6,425 nucleotides of DNA from Actinomycetota bacterium (GTDB taxonomy: Bacteria > Actinomycetota > Acidimicrobiia > Acidimicrobiales > Microtrichaceae), in NCBI GenBank assembly GCA_009700815.1, contig WLLG01000127.1, positions 1 through 6,425 on the forward strand, given 5' to 3'. Position 1 is the first letter of the stretch. Every line of letters starts with the position of its first letter. The translations under genes and the position numbers were made by a program. Below, in pieces: positions 1 to 4,863 of the stretch. The notes under the pieces were generated by a model, which had not been told where the DNA came from, made no database searches, and saw only the letters and a program-made list of their open reading frames with translations.

Positions 1-35
1 GCTACGCACCCAAAGGCCAGGATCAGGACAAACAT
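1..35 (-). CDS. Start of an unidentified gene, cut by the left edge
   Basis: Reading leftward from the ATG at 35-33, the frame is open to the edge and gives MFVLILAFGCVA, the last residue from an incomplete codon. Only about 12 residues are visible. They are strongly hydrophobic, which fits the first membrane helix of a membrane protein or a signal peptide. The cysteine is not in a clean lipobox (LAFGC), so a lipoprotein is not supported. The start is convincing because AGGAG lies 6 nt upstream and overlaps the glnD stop codon, which implies translational coupling and membership of the glnB-glnD operon. The sequence does not match the N-termini I would expect for AmtB or Ffh. No function can be assigned. 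Confidence 0.55.
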   Translation of the reverse strand, partial: MFVLILAFGCV

Positions 36-41
36 GTGTTG

Positions 42-46
42 CTCCT
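42..46 (-). promoter_or_regulatory. Shine-Dalgarno of the gene downstream of glnD
   Basis: AGGAG on the minus strand, 6 nt before the ATG at 35. It overlaps the TAG stop of glnD (47-45), so ribosomes ending glnD stand on the next ribosome binding site. This supports both the start codon of the left-edge gene and its coupling to glnD. Confidence 0.6.
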
Positions 47-2348
47 AGACCGAGGGTTCGAGCACATGCATGAGCGCCAGTCGAATCTCGTCTTGATGCT
101 CAGAATCTTGCACTTGGCCGCCACCAGCCAGCGTTAGGTAGAAGGTGTCGATCACGTCTTCACCCATGGTGTGGATTTTTGCAGAGGAGACGTTCAGGTC
201 TAGGTCTGCGAGTGCGCGGGTAAGACCGTAGAGCAACCCGATTCGGTCTGGTCCAACTGCTTCAAGCACAGTCGCACCGGGAGTGGCGTCGTTATCGAAT
301 CTCACCCGAGAAGGGAACTGACTTGGCCCACGTAGCGGTCGACGGCGGGCTCGCCGCACACGGTCCTCGAGACGAGCTTGAACGGCAAGGCGGCCCTCTA
401 ACGACTTCAAAATATCGGCTCGGACGTCATCCCAAGGAAGCACTCCCGATCCTCCGACAGTCACCTGGAATTCGTCTAGAGCGACGCCGTTCTCGGAATA
501 GACGTTCGCTCCCACTACATCAAGATCATGAAGAGCTAAAGCGCCCGCCACTCGAAAGAATGCACCAAGGCGGTCGGGGCACACGACTGTAATCCGCTCC
601 CCTTGAACCGAAATATGAATCCCCGGGGTCTGCATCAGCAGTCGTTGCTCGTCGTTCGGAAAGCTTGACCGCTCGGAGAGGTCCTCGACCCCATTCAGCA
701 GGTTGGCAACTCGACTCGAGAGTTGTTCTACGAGTTGTGCCTTCCATGGCCCCCAAGAGGTTTCCCCAGTGGAGACGCCATCGGCTTCCGATAATGCCCG
801 CAGCAATGCCAGACGGTCCGGGGTCTCAACTATTTTCGCCACTCCCTCGATCGTGGCAGGATCATCAAGGTCTCGACGAGTTGCGATTTCTGACAAAAGA
901 AGGTGATTCAGTACCAGGAACTCGAGAGTTGCTCGGTCCTCAGAATCGAAACCCATTCGGCTCGCAATGCCTGTGGTGAGTTGCATGCCCACTTCGCTGT
1001 GATCGCCGGCGTAGGCCTTACCAATATCGTGCAGGAGGGCCGCAATCACCAACAGGTCAGGTCGTGGCGTGCGATGAGCTAGCGAGGCCGCTTCGGCGCT
1101 GCACTCCAAGAGGTGCCGGTCAACGGTGTAGTGATGAAACACATTGCGTTGTGGCAGACTCCGGCAAGGTTCCCACTCGGGAATCAGTGGAGTCCACAGC
1201 CCGAACTGGTCCAGGGTTTCAATCACTGGGATCGCGGCTGATCCTTGGCGGAGTAGGTCGACAAATAGCTTTCGAGCGCTGGCTGGCCATGGATCTGACA
1301 AGGCGGGAGCAAGCGCCAGCGCCTCAAGAGTACGGCCCTCGATTCGTGCCGAGTTCTGGGCTGCAGCGATGGCCACCTGCAGCGCTGCAAGGGGGTCCGT
1401 GACGGGTACTGCATTCTCTGCGAGGCAGACTCGCGCATTGCGCAACACCAGAGAGTTGTCGAGTTGACGTTCCCTTCGGAAGCGATCCCGAAAAGGCCCG
1501 CCAAGGGACAGCTTGATCTCATGAAAGCACTCGTCCGTGGCCCAAGCAATGGTTCGTCCCGCTGCGGCAACCCGGGCCATGAGCAGGTCAGCGTCAGCAT
1601 CACCGACTGCAGCAGCTACGGCATCTTGCTCCTGCATCAACAGTTGGTCCCCTGGGCGCGCAGTGCACCTGTGCAACTCAATTCGCACTGCTAGGAGTTC
1701 GTCGTAAGCGGGGGCCAAGGAGTCCAGTACGGACTCGTCGATATCGGCGCCCGCAGCTCGTGCCCAACTCAACGCGTGAACATCTCGCAGCCCACCGCGT
1801 CCCTCTTTGAGGTCGGGCTCCAAATCAAACGCGAGCTCTCCTGAGACGTTATGGCGCTCATCAACTGAGCTGCTCAGTTCGCTCAGCCAGCGCTTCCCGC
1901 GTTTACGCCAATTCACCTTGGCTTTCTCTGCGAGTTCAGCAGTAAGGGCTGCGTCACCGGCTATGTGTCGGGCCGAGAGCAGAGCAGTAGCAGTAACGAG
2001 GTCCTCGTTCGCTAAGGCAAGCGTGTCCTTTGTACTACGCACTGCATGGCCAAGCTTGAGCCCAGCATCCCAGATCGGATACCAGAGCGCGTCAGCGATC
2101 GCCGCTACCTGCTGCGCAGGAGCATCTCGAGCATGTAGGAGAAGCAGATCTAGGTCGGATTGAGGGGCGAGCTCGCAACGGCCTTGCCCACCGACGGCAA
2201 CAAGAGCAACCCCACTCGCACCAGCTTCGCTTGCCTGAAAGATTTCGACCAGCCAGGACTCAATCAACTCGGTATAGGCGATACAAAAATCTCGCCCTTG
2301 AAGTTGACGGTCGTCCAAGAAGTCGCTTCGTTGCAGAGCGTAGGACAT
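45..2348 (-). CDS. glnD: GlnD, PII nucleotidyltransferase / nucleotide-removing enzyme
   Basis: Cytoplasmic bifunctional sensor that modifies PII at Tyr51 when glutamine is low and removes the group when glutamine is high. In actinobacteria such as Streptomyces and Corynebacterium the group is AMP; in E. coli it is UMP. Domains in order: nucleotidyltransferase with GGQGR at 53-57 and the metal-binding pair D65/D67 in SDLDLLLL; the GlnD-typical DLKEGRGGLRD at 179-189; an HD phosphohydrolase domain with HH at 405-406, HD at 440-441 and H450; and two ACT domains at about 585-660 and 692-765, each with a PDR-G motif, which bind glutamine in this family. All key motifs are intact. At 767 aa it is shorter than the roughly 890-aa E. 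coli protein. The ATG is preceded by AAGGAAG (2357-2351), rather close but clear. It lies 113 bp downstream of the PII gene, its substrate, and is probably co-transcribed with it. Confidence 0.96.
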   Translation of the reverse strand: MSYALQRSDFLDDRQLQGRDFCIAYTELIESWLVEIFQASEAGASGVALVAVGGQGRCELAPQSDLDLLLLHARDAPAQQVAAIADALWYPIWDAGLKLGHAVRSTKDTLALANEDLVTATALLSARHIAGDAALTAELAEKAKVNWRKRGKRWLSELSSSVDERHNVSGELAFDLEPDLKEGRGGLRDVHALSWARAAGADIDESVLDSLAPAYDELLAVRIELHRCTARPGDQLLMQEQDAVAAAVGDADADLLMARVAAAGRTIAWATDECFHEIKLSLGGPFRDRFRRERQLDNSLVLRNARVCLAENAVPVTDPLAALQVAIAAAQNSARIEGRTLEALALAPALSDPWPASARKLFVDLLRQGSAAIPVIETLDQFGLWTPLIPEWEPCRSLPQRNVFHHYTVDRHLLECSAEAASLAHRTPRPDLLVIAALLHDIGKAYAGDHSEVGMQLTTGIASRMGFDSEDRATLEFLVLNHLLLSEIATRRDLDDPATIEGVAKIVETPDRLALLRALSEADGVSTGETSWGPWKAQLVEQLSSRVANLLNGVEDLSERSSFPNDEQRLLMQTPGIHISVQGERITVVCPDRLGAFFRVAGALALHDLDVVGANVYSENGVALDEFQVTVGGSGVLPWDDVRADILKSLEGRLAVQARLEDRVRRARRRPLRGPSQFPSRVRFDNDATPGATVLEAVGPDRIGLLYGLTRALADLDLNVSSAKIHTMGEDVIDTFYLTLAGGGQVQDSEHQDEIRLALMHVLEPSV

Positions 2349-2461
2349 GTCTTCCTTAATCTACCGAACGCACTGCACCGAGGAGCAACCCTGTGGATTC
2401 CGGCGCTTGCCACCACACGGTGTGAAACAGACAGTTGAACAACCTGCCGCTCGCAAACTGC
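2349..2461 (-). other. glnB-glnD spacer with the glnD ribosome binding site
   Basis: A 113-bp gap within the presumed operon. It holds the glnD Shine-Dalgarno AAGGAAG at 2357-2351. It also contains CACACGGTGTG (2414-2424), an odd-length palindrome of 5+1+5 bases that could bind a dimeric protein but could equally be chance. I see no stem followed by a T run, so no intrinsic terminator between glnB and glnD. A TAGATT hexamer just before the Shine-Dalgarno lacks a well-placed -35 and is too weak to call a promoter. Confidence 0.4.
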
Positions 2462-2800
2462 TCAGACTGCGTCGACTCCATGTTCACCAGTGCGGATTCG
2501 GACAAGGTCTTCAACATTGGTGACCCAAATCTTGCCATCGCCAATTTTGTCGGTCTTTGCTGAAGTTGAAATGACCTCAACGACCGCAGCGGCCTCGGAA
2601 TCATCGACGATGATTTCAATCTTGACCTTTGGTAGAAAATCCACCTGGTACTCAGTGCCTCGATAGGTCTCGGTGTGGCCGCCTTGACGACCAAAACCGC
2701 GCACCTCGGTGACTGTCATACCCACTACCCCGGCTGCCTTCAAGCCATTCTTCACATCATCAAGTTTGAATGGCTTTAGTACTGCAGTGACCAACTTCAT
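2462..2800 (-). CDS. glnB: PII nitrogen-regulatory protein (GlnB/GlnK)
   Basis: Small trimeric signal protein that reads ATP/ADP and 2-oxoglutarate and controls targets such as the ammonium transporter AmtB. It has 112 aa, the standard PII length. Visible signatures: the T-loop YRGTEYQVDF at 46-55 with modifiable Tyr51; Q39 and K58 of the 2-oxoglutarate/nucleotide site; and the C-terminal PII signature K82-TDKIGDGKIWV with G87-D88-G89-K90, followed by R101 and R103. The start is set at MKLVTAVLKPFKLDD because this is the universal PII N-terminus and AAAGGAAG lies just upstream. A longer reading from 2848 adds 16 residues foreign to the family. In actinobacteria this gene usually sits between amtB and glnD and is called glnK; amtB is not adjacent here, so I use glnB as the neutral symbol. 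A candidate GlnR-type operator lies about 165-245 bp upstream. Confidence 0.96.
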   Translation of the reverse strand: MKLVTAVLKPFKLDDVKNGLKAAGVVGMTVTEVRGFGRQGGHTETYRGTEYQVDFLPKVKIEIIVDDSEAAAVVEVISTSAKTDKIGDGKIWVTNVEDLVRIRTGEHGVDAV

Positions 2801-2857
2801 TGGGACACTTCCTTTCTCATATGGCCGAGGAATGTTTCCCGCAACCATGGTGACGTC

Positions 2858-2874
2858 CCCGACGAGTTGTCGGG
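2858..2874 (-). other. Small hairpin in the glnB leader region
   Basis: CCCGAC, loop of 5, GTCGGG (plus-strand reading) is a perfect 6-bp stem, 58-74 nt upstream of the glnB ATG. No T run follows on either strand, so it is not an obvious terminator. If transcription begins further upstream, the stem would be in the 5' untranslated leader and could influence translation or mRNA stability. A chance stem of this size is quite possible. Confidence 0.3.
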
Positions 2875-2902
2875 ATTCTGCATGGACAGCCGATGTGGAC
2901 CG

Positions 2903-2908
2903 AGAATA
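2903..2908 (-). promoter_or_regulatory. Possible -10 element for glnB
   Basis: TATTCT on the minus strand fits the TAnnnT pattern of actinobacterial -10 boxes. No recognisable -35 hexamer lies 16-18 bp upstream, as would be tolerable in a promoter driven by an activator. It lies 58 bp beyond the nearest GAAAC pentamer of the putative GlnR region. Other TAnnnT matches exist nearby, for example TAGTGT at 2950-2955, so the assignment is tentative. Confidence 0.2.
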
Positions 2909-2965
2909 CTGGTTCGCACCGGTAGTTGGATTGGACTACTAGGTGAAGAACACTACGGGGAACGT

Positions 2966-3045
2966 GTTTCGGGCGTGTTTCATTCAGCTAGCCAGTGGGT
3001 TACGTCAGGCCACTAACTGTGACCTGTCAGGCCTATGACTGTGAC
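2966..3045 (-). promoter_or_regulatory. Candidate GlnR-type operator region
   Basis: On the minus strand, reading toward glnB, pentamers occur as GTCAC (3045-3041), GTCAC (3023-3019), GTAAC (3003-2999), GAAAC (2981-2977) and GAAAC (2970-2966). The start-to-start steps are 22, 20, 22 and 11 bp. GlnR, the OmpR-type nitrogen regulator of many actinobacteria, binds alternating GTnAC and GAAAC boxes separated by 6 nt, that is an 11-bp pitch with a 22-bp period. The sequence matches this spacing. The first two GTCAC boxes have poor partners (AGGCC, TGGCC), while the GAAAC boxes nearest glnB are perfect and 6 nt apart. The site lies upstream of a PII gene, a known GlnR target. GlnR itself is not in the window, so the regulator is inferred. 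Confidence 0.5.
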
Positions 3046-3047
3046 CT
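3004..3047. repeat. Adjacent 22-bp direct repeat (two copies)
   Basis: Copies at 3004-3025 and 3026-3047 match at 19 of 22 positions and abut exactly. Both begin GTCAGGCC and end ACTGTGACCT. A 22-bp period is two turns of DNA, so a protein would meet the two copies on the same face. The repeat forms the distal part of the candidate GlnR region and contributes the two GTCAC boxes. It also includes the putative -35 of the plus-strand gene at 3077. Confidence 0.75.
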
Positions 3048-3068
3048 ACTGCCCGATAGATCTACAGT
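3040..3068 (+). promoter_or_regulatory. Candidate promoter for a leaderless transcript of the four-cysteine gene
   Basis: TGTGAC (3040-3045) resembles a TTGAC-type -35, and TACAGT (3063-3068) fits TAnnnT; the spacer is 17 bp. Only CCAGCCCC separates the -10 from the ATG at 3077, so transcription would begin at or within a base or two of the A of ATG. This explains the absence of a Shine-Dalgarno. A perfect 8-bp palindrome TAGATCTA (3057-3064) overlaps the end of the spacer and the first bases of the -10. The -35 lies within the second 22-bp repeat, so a protein bound there would affect this promoter. Confidence 0.4.
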
Positions 3069-3076
3069 CCAGCCCC

Positions 3077-3253
3077 ATGCCTGTTCGACATGACTGTCGC
3101 CACTACTCCAGTCGCTCTGTGACCCCAACTGAACTCGTTCAACGCTGCCGACTAGGGGCTGCCGCAGAGACCCCATTTGATTGCCCCGAGGATTGCCTGT
3201 TTTTTGAGAGGCGGCCGATCGATAGCAGCTGGACCCCCCCGCCCAAGAGCTAG
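3077..3253 (+). CDS. Conserved small four-cysteine protein, function unknown
   Basis: A 58-aa protein with cysteines at 7, 24, 36 and 40: DCRHY near the start, VQRCRL, then FDCPEDCLFFE, where C36 and C40 form CxxxC. It has no signal peptide or membrane segment, so a cytoplasmic metal-binding (zinc or iron-sulphur) microprotein is a reasonable inference, not a demonstrated role. The pattern of DCRHY, RCRL and CP-DC-FFE resembles small uncharacterised actinobacterial proteins I recall, but I cannot name a family. The start at 3077 is preferred over the upstream in-frame ATG at 3035, because 3035 lies inside the 22-bp repeat and the -10 element fits 3077. It is the only plus-strand gene, divergent from glnB and convergent with the 101-aa gene. 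Confidence 0.65.
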   Translation: MPVRHDCRHYSSRSVTPTELVQRCRLGAAAETPFDCPEDCLFFERRPIDSSWTPPPKS

Positions 3254-3257
3254 CTGC
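3254..3257. other. Four-base convergent gene junction
   Basis: The plus-strand four-cysteine gene stops at 3253 and the minus-strand 101-aa gene stops at 3258. No terminator fits between them, so each transcript must run into the other gene's 3' end and the mRNAs are expected to overlap in antisense. Confidence 0.6.
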
Positions 3258-3563
3258 TCAGGTGCTCAGTAGGTCGGCTGCGCGGCGAAAGAACTTGCTT
3301 CGCGGCAGAACCTCGGCCCCGAGAGCAAGTGCCCAGGCCATCGTTTCATCCTCTACGTGGGGAGCAAAACCAATCACTCGGCCTGAGGCGCTCACCACAA
3401 CCTCAAGGACTTCGGCTACGCCAGGCCGAGAGAGGTCAACAAACACCAGGTCAGCACCAGCGGCAACGATCGGAAGTAGCGCAGCGGCTCCCACAAACTC
3501 AATCTGATGCTGGCCTAGTCGAGATCGGTCCATGAGGTCGGGAATAAGCGCAACCACCTTCAT
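3258..3563 (-). CDS. Conserved hypothetical protein, receiver-like/Rossmann-like fold
   Basis: A 101-aa protein of unknown function. The pattern of hydrophobic strands and helices suggests a small alpha/beta fold: strand VVALIP at 3-8, then D9-LMDRSRL; strand LVFVDLSRP at 39-47; strand RVIGFAPHV at 62-70; and AEVLPRSKFF at 83-92. The position of D43 at the end of the third strand, together with acidic D9, recalls the phosphoacceptor pocket of response-regulator receivers, but the domain is short and the full set of receiver residues is not evident. A degenerate receiver or other small Rossmann-like protein is an inference. Its ATG overlaps the TGA of the 165-aa gene by 4 bp (ATGA), so it is translationally coupled and last in the chdC operon. 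Confidence 0.75.
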   Translation of the reverse strand: MKVVALIPDLMDRSRLGQHQIEFVGAAALLPIVAAGADLVFVDLSRPGVAEVLEVVVSASGRVIGFAPHVEDETMAWALALGAEVLPRSKFFRRAADLLST

Positions 3564-4057
3564 CGCTGACCCGCCTCTCGCCGACGAAGCAAATGAAGGT
3601 GAGCCTTAGCTGCACCCCACTCCAACCCTGGATCACGAAGCCGCTCATCAACATCACTAAACGATGCTGGAGCCAAGCCGTAGATGTCTTCGGGAAAGGC
3701 TCGCTGCTCAAACTCATCGCGCTGAACCTCGGGGACTCCCGCGGACTGCAGCACTTCGGTGGCATAGCCCGTCGAGGATCGGAGCAGCGACAGCGGGCTG
3801 CCCTGTTGTGCGTCTAGGTCTGTCTGCAGCAGCGCTCGCATCTTGGCGCTGATATCCGAGCGACACTGCTCACCAGCCTGTGCGGCACGCTCAAGCTGGG
3901 CTTGATCAAGGCTCAAACCCGCCGAGGCTGCTCGGTTCTTGACGCAGTTGCAGACCCAGTCGACCAGGACAGCGTCCACTGCTTCGGCTAACTGCGCCGA
4001 GTACTGAACAAACATCTGCTCCGCTGCAGCGAGCGGCGTGGACTCGTTAGCCTCCAT
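3560..4057 (-). CDS. Conserved hypothetical protein, mostly helical, 165 aa
   Basis: No named function is recognised. The protein has a long amphipathic helical N-terminal half (about 8-80) including C36, C38 and C66, and a motif-rich C-terminal part: QRDEFEQRAFPEDIYGLAPASFSDVDERL at about 112-140 and GLEWGAAKAHLHLLRRR at 144-160. The second block looks conserved rather than random, and I recall similar FxPEDxYxLxPxxFxD(V/I)D text in uncharacterised actinobacterial proteins. There is no signal peptide or membrane helix, so it is probably cytoplasmic. It starts 2 bp after the LmeA-like gene, with GGGGG shortly upstream as a possible ribosome binding site, and overlaps the 101-aa gene by 4 bp. 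The tight coupling suggests that the two unknown proteins act together. Confidence 0.8.
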   Translation of the reverse strand: MEANESTPLAAAEQMFVQYSAQLAEAVDAVLVDWVCNCVKNRAASAGLSLDQAQLERAAQAGEQCRSDISAKMRALLQTDLDAQQGSPLSLLRSSTGYATEVLQSAGVPEVQRDEFEQRAFPEDIYGLAPASFSDVDERLRDPGLEWGAAKAHLHLLRRREAGQR

Positions 4058-4077
4058 CGTTAGCCCCCATCGTTGCC
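4044..4077. repeat. 13-bp tandem repeat spanning a stop/start junction
   Basis: TCGTTAGCC occurs at 4044-4052 and 4057-4065, and TCGTTGCC at 4070-4077, each 13 bp apart. On the minus strand the middle unit supplies both the TAA stop of the LmeA-like gene and the ATG of the 165-aa gene; the first-read unit encodes GND of the LmeA-like tail. Because 13 is not a multiple of 3, gain or loss of one unit would change the reading frame at this junction. Confidence 0.6.
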
Positions 4078-4854
4078 ACCTGCGGGAGTTGCTGTCGACG
4101 GCGTTGCTGTCGAGGGAGTCGCTGGCTTTTCGAGTGTCGCTGGCGGCTCAAGCTGCGTGGGCTGTGAGTCAACTGGGATGACAGGGGTGCCGACTCCGAT
4201 CGAGTTGCGCAGTACTCCGGGAAGTGAATTCCCCGTGCAGGCCAATTCGACCATCTGGCCCAGAATTCGCACTTGAGGGTCGCAGGGCAAAAGTTCTGGG
4301 TCGGCAACTTGCAAGGAAGTTACTTGGCCGGCTGCGCGAAGTTGTGCAGAATCGATGATCAGGTCATTGCCTTGAAGAGAAAGCTCCGCAGGTTCGAGCG
4401 GCGAACCAAGGAGAAGTACCCCATCACGAATCTCGGCGGGAACACCCACGAGAGCGCCAATTTGGCTTGGGTCAATGAGTACTCGGACCGAGCCTGAGCC
4501 AAGTGAAGAGGCCACCACCTTGGCGGTGCGCAGCGATAGGTCGATCTGTAGGTCATTGAGGATGTAGTCGGCCTGGGCAACGGGGAGCGAGTAGAGCTTG
4601 GCGTTCTGCAGACCAATAGCAATGCGATCCACTCGGCCCGTGAAGATCGCCGGCAGGACGGTTGGCCGCCACCAAGATTCTCCAACGGTGACCTCTACCC
4701 CGCCAGCTACCCCAGCAGAGCGGAGTTGATCCTCGGCAATCTTCTCGGTGGCAAGGCGGCCACCGATCTCTACGCAGATTGCGACCACTACAACAAGCAG
4801 GGCCAACCCCATCAGCACCTTGCGGGCAGTCTTGGCCTTGGATTGTTTAGCCAT
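4060..4854 (-). CDS. LmeA-like (DUF2993) membrane-anchored lipid-binding protein
   Basis: A 264-aa protein with a basic N-terminus (KQSKAKTARK), one hydrophobic segment at about 13-30, and an extracytoplasmic body, so it is either anchored by the N-terminal helix or secreted. The EKIAEDQLRSAGV block at 37-49, the VTVGESWW-PTVLPAIFTGRVDRI stretch at 55-78 and the late C191...C206 pair followed by GNSLPGVL fit the LmeA/DUF2993 family of actinobacteria. LmeA in mycobacteria is a phospholipid-binding protein linked to lipomannan maturation in the cell envelope; that role is only extrapolated here. C191 and C206 could form a disulphide outside the membrane. The tail (about 232-264) is low-complexity, with PATPSTATPSTATP and GGNDGG. 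The start is 9 bp after the chdC stop, without a strong Shine-Dalgarno, so coupled re-initiation is likely. Confidence 0.75.
   Translation of the reverse strand: MAKQSKAKTARKVLMGLALLVVVVAICVEIGGRLATEKIAEDQLRSAGVAGGVEVTVGESWWRPTVLPAIFTGRVDRIAIGLQNAKLYSLPVAQADYILNDLQIDLSLRTAKVVASSLGSGSVRVLIDPSQIGALVGVPAEIRDGVLLLGSPLEPAELSLQGNDLIIDSAQLRAAGQVTSLQVADPELLPCDPQVRILGQMVELACTGNSLPGVLRNSIGVGTPVIPVDSQPTQLEPPATLEKPATPSTATPSTATPAGGNDGG
4088..4117. repeat. 15-bp tandem repeat encoding the ATPST tail
   Basis: Two adjacent 15-bp units, GTTGCTGTCGACGGC (4088-4102) and GTTGCTGTCGAGGGA (4103-4117), match at 12 of 15 positions. They are in frame in the LmeA-like gene and encode the repeated ATPST peptides of its flexible C-terminal tail. 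Copy number could vary between strains without breaking the frame. Confidence 0.6.
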
Positions 4855-4863
4855 GGACTGTGC

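Noticed and set aside
1223..1603. 126-aa minus-strand open frame inside glnD
   Set aside because: It is an out-of-frame shadow of the intact GlnD reading frame, with a composition unlike a real protein and no independent ribosome binding site.
1807..2163. Serine/alanine-rich plus-strand frame opposite glnD
   Set aside because: Antisense frame with the biased composition expected from the reverse of a GC-rich gene; no supporting start signal.
2414..2424. CACACGGTGTG palindrome between glnB and glnD as an operator
   Set aside because: An 11-bp palindrome on its own is weak, lies inside a probable operon, and matches no regulator I can name.
2356..2694. 112-aa minus-strand open frame overlapping the end of the PII gene
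   Set aside because: It overlaps the conserved PII coding sequence in another frame and has no family resemblance.
2801..2848. N-terminal extension of PII by 16 residues from an upstream ATG at 2848
   Set aside because: PII proteins start at MKLVTAVLKPFKLDD-like sequence, and a good Shine-Dalgarno (AAAGGAAG) lies between the two ATGs, directly before 2800.
3057..3064. TAGATCTA palindrome as an AmtR-type nitrogen operator
   Set aside because: It is only 8 bp, lacks the wider AmtR arrangement, and the surrounding boxes fit the GlnR spacing much better.
3035..3076. Longer start of the four-cysteine gene at 3035
   Set aside because: It would place coding sequence inside the 22-bp repeat and the putative promoter, and the added residues look unrelated; the -10 placement fits ATG 3077.
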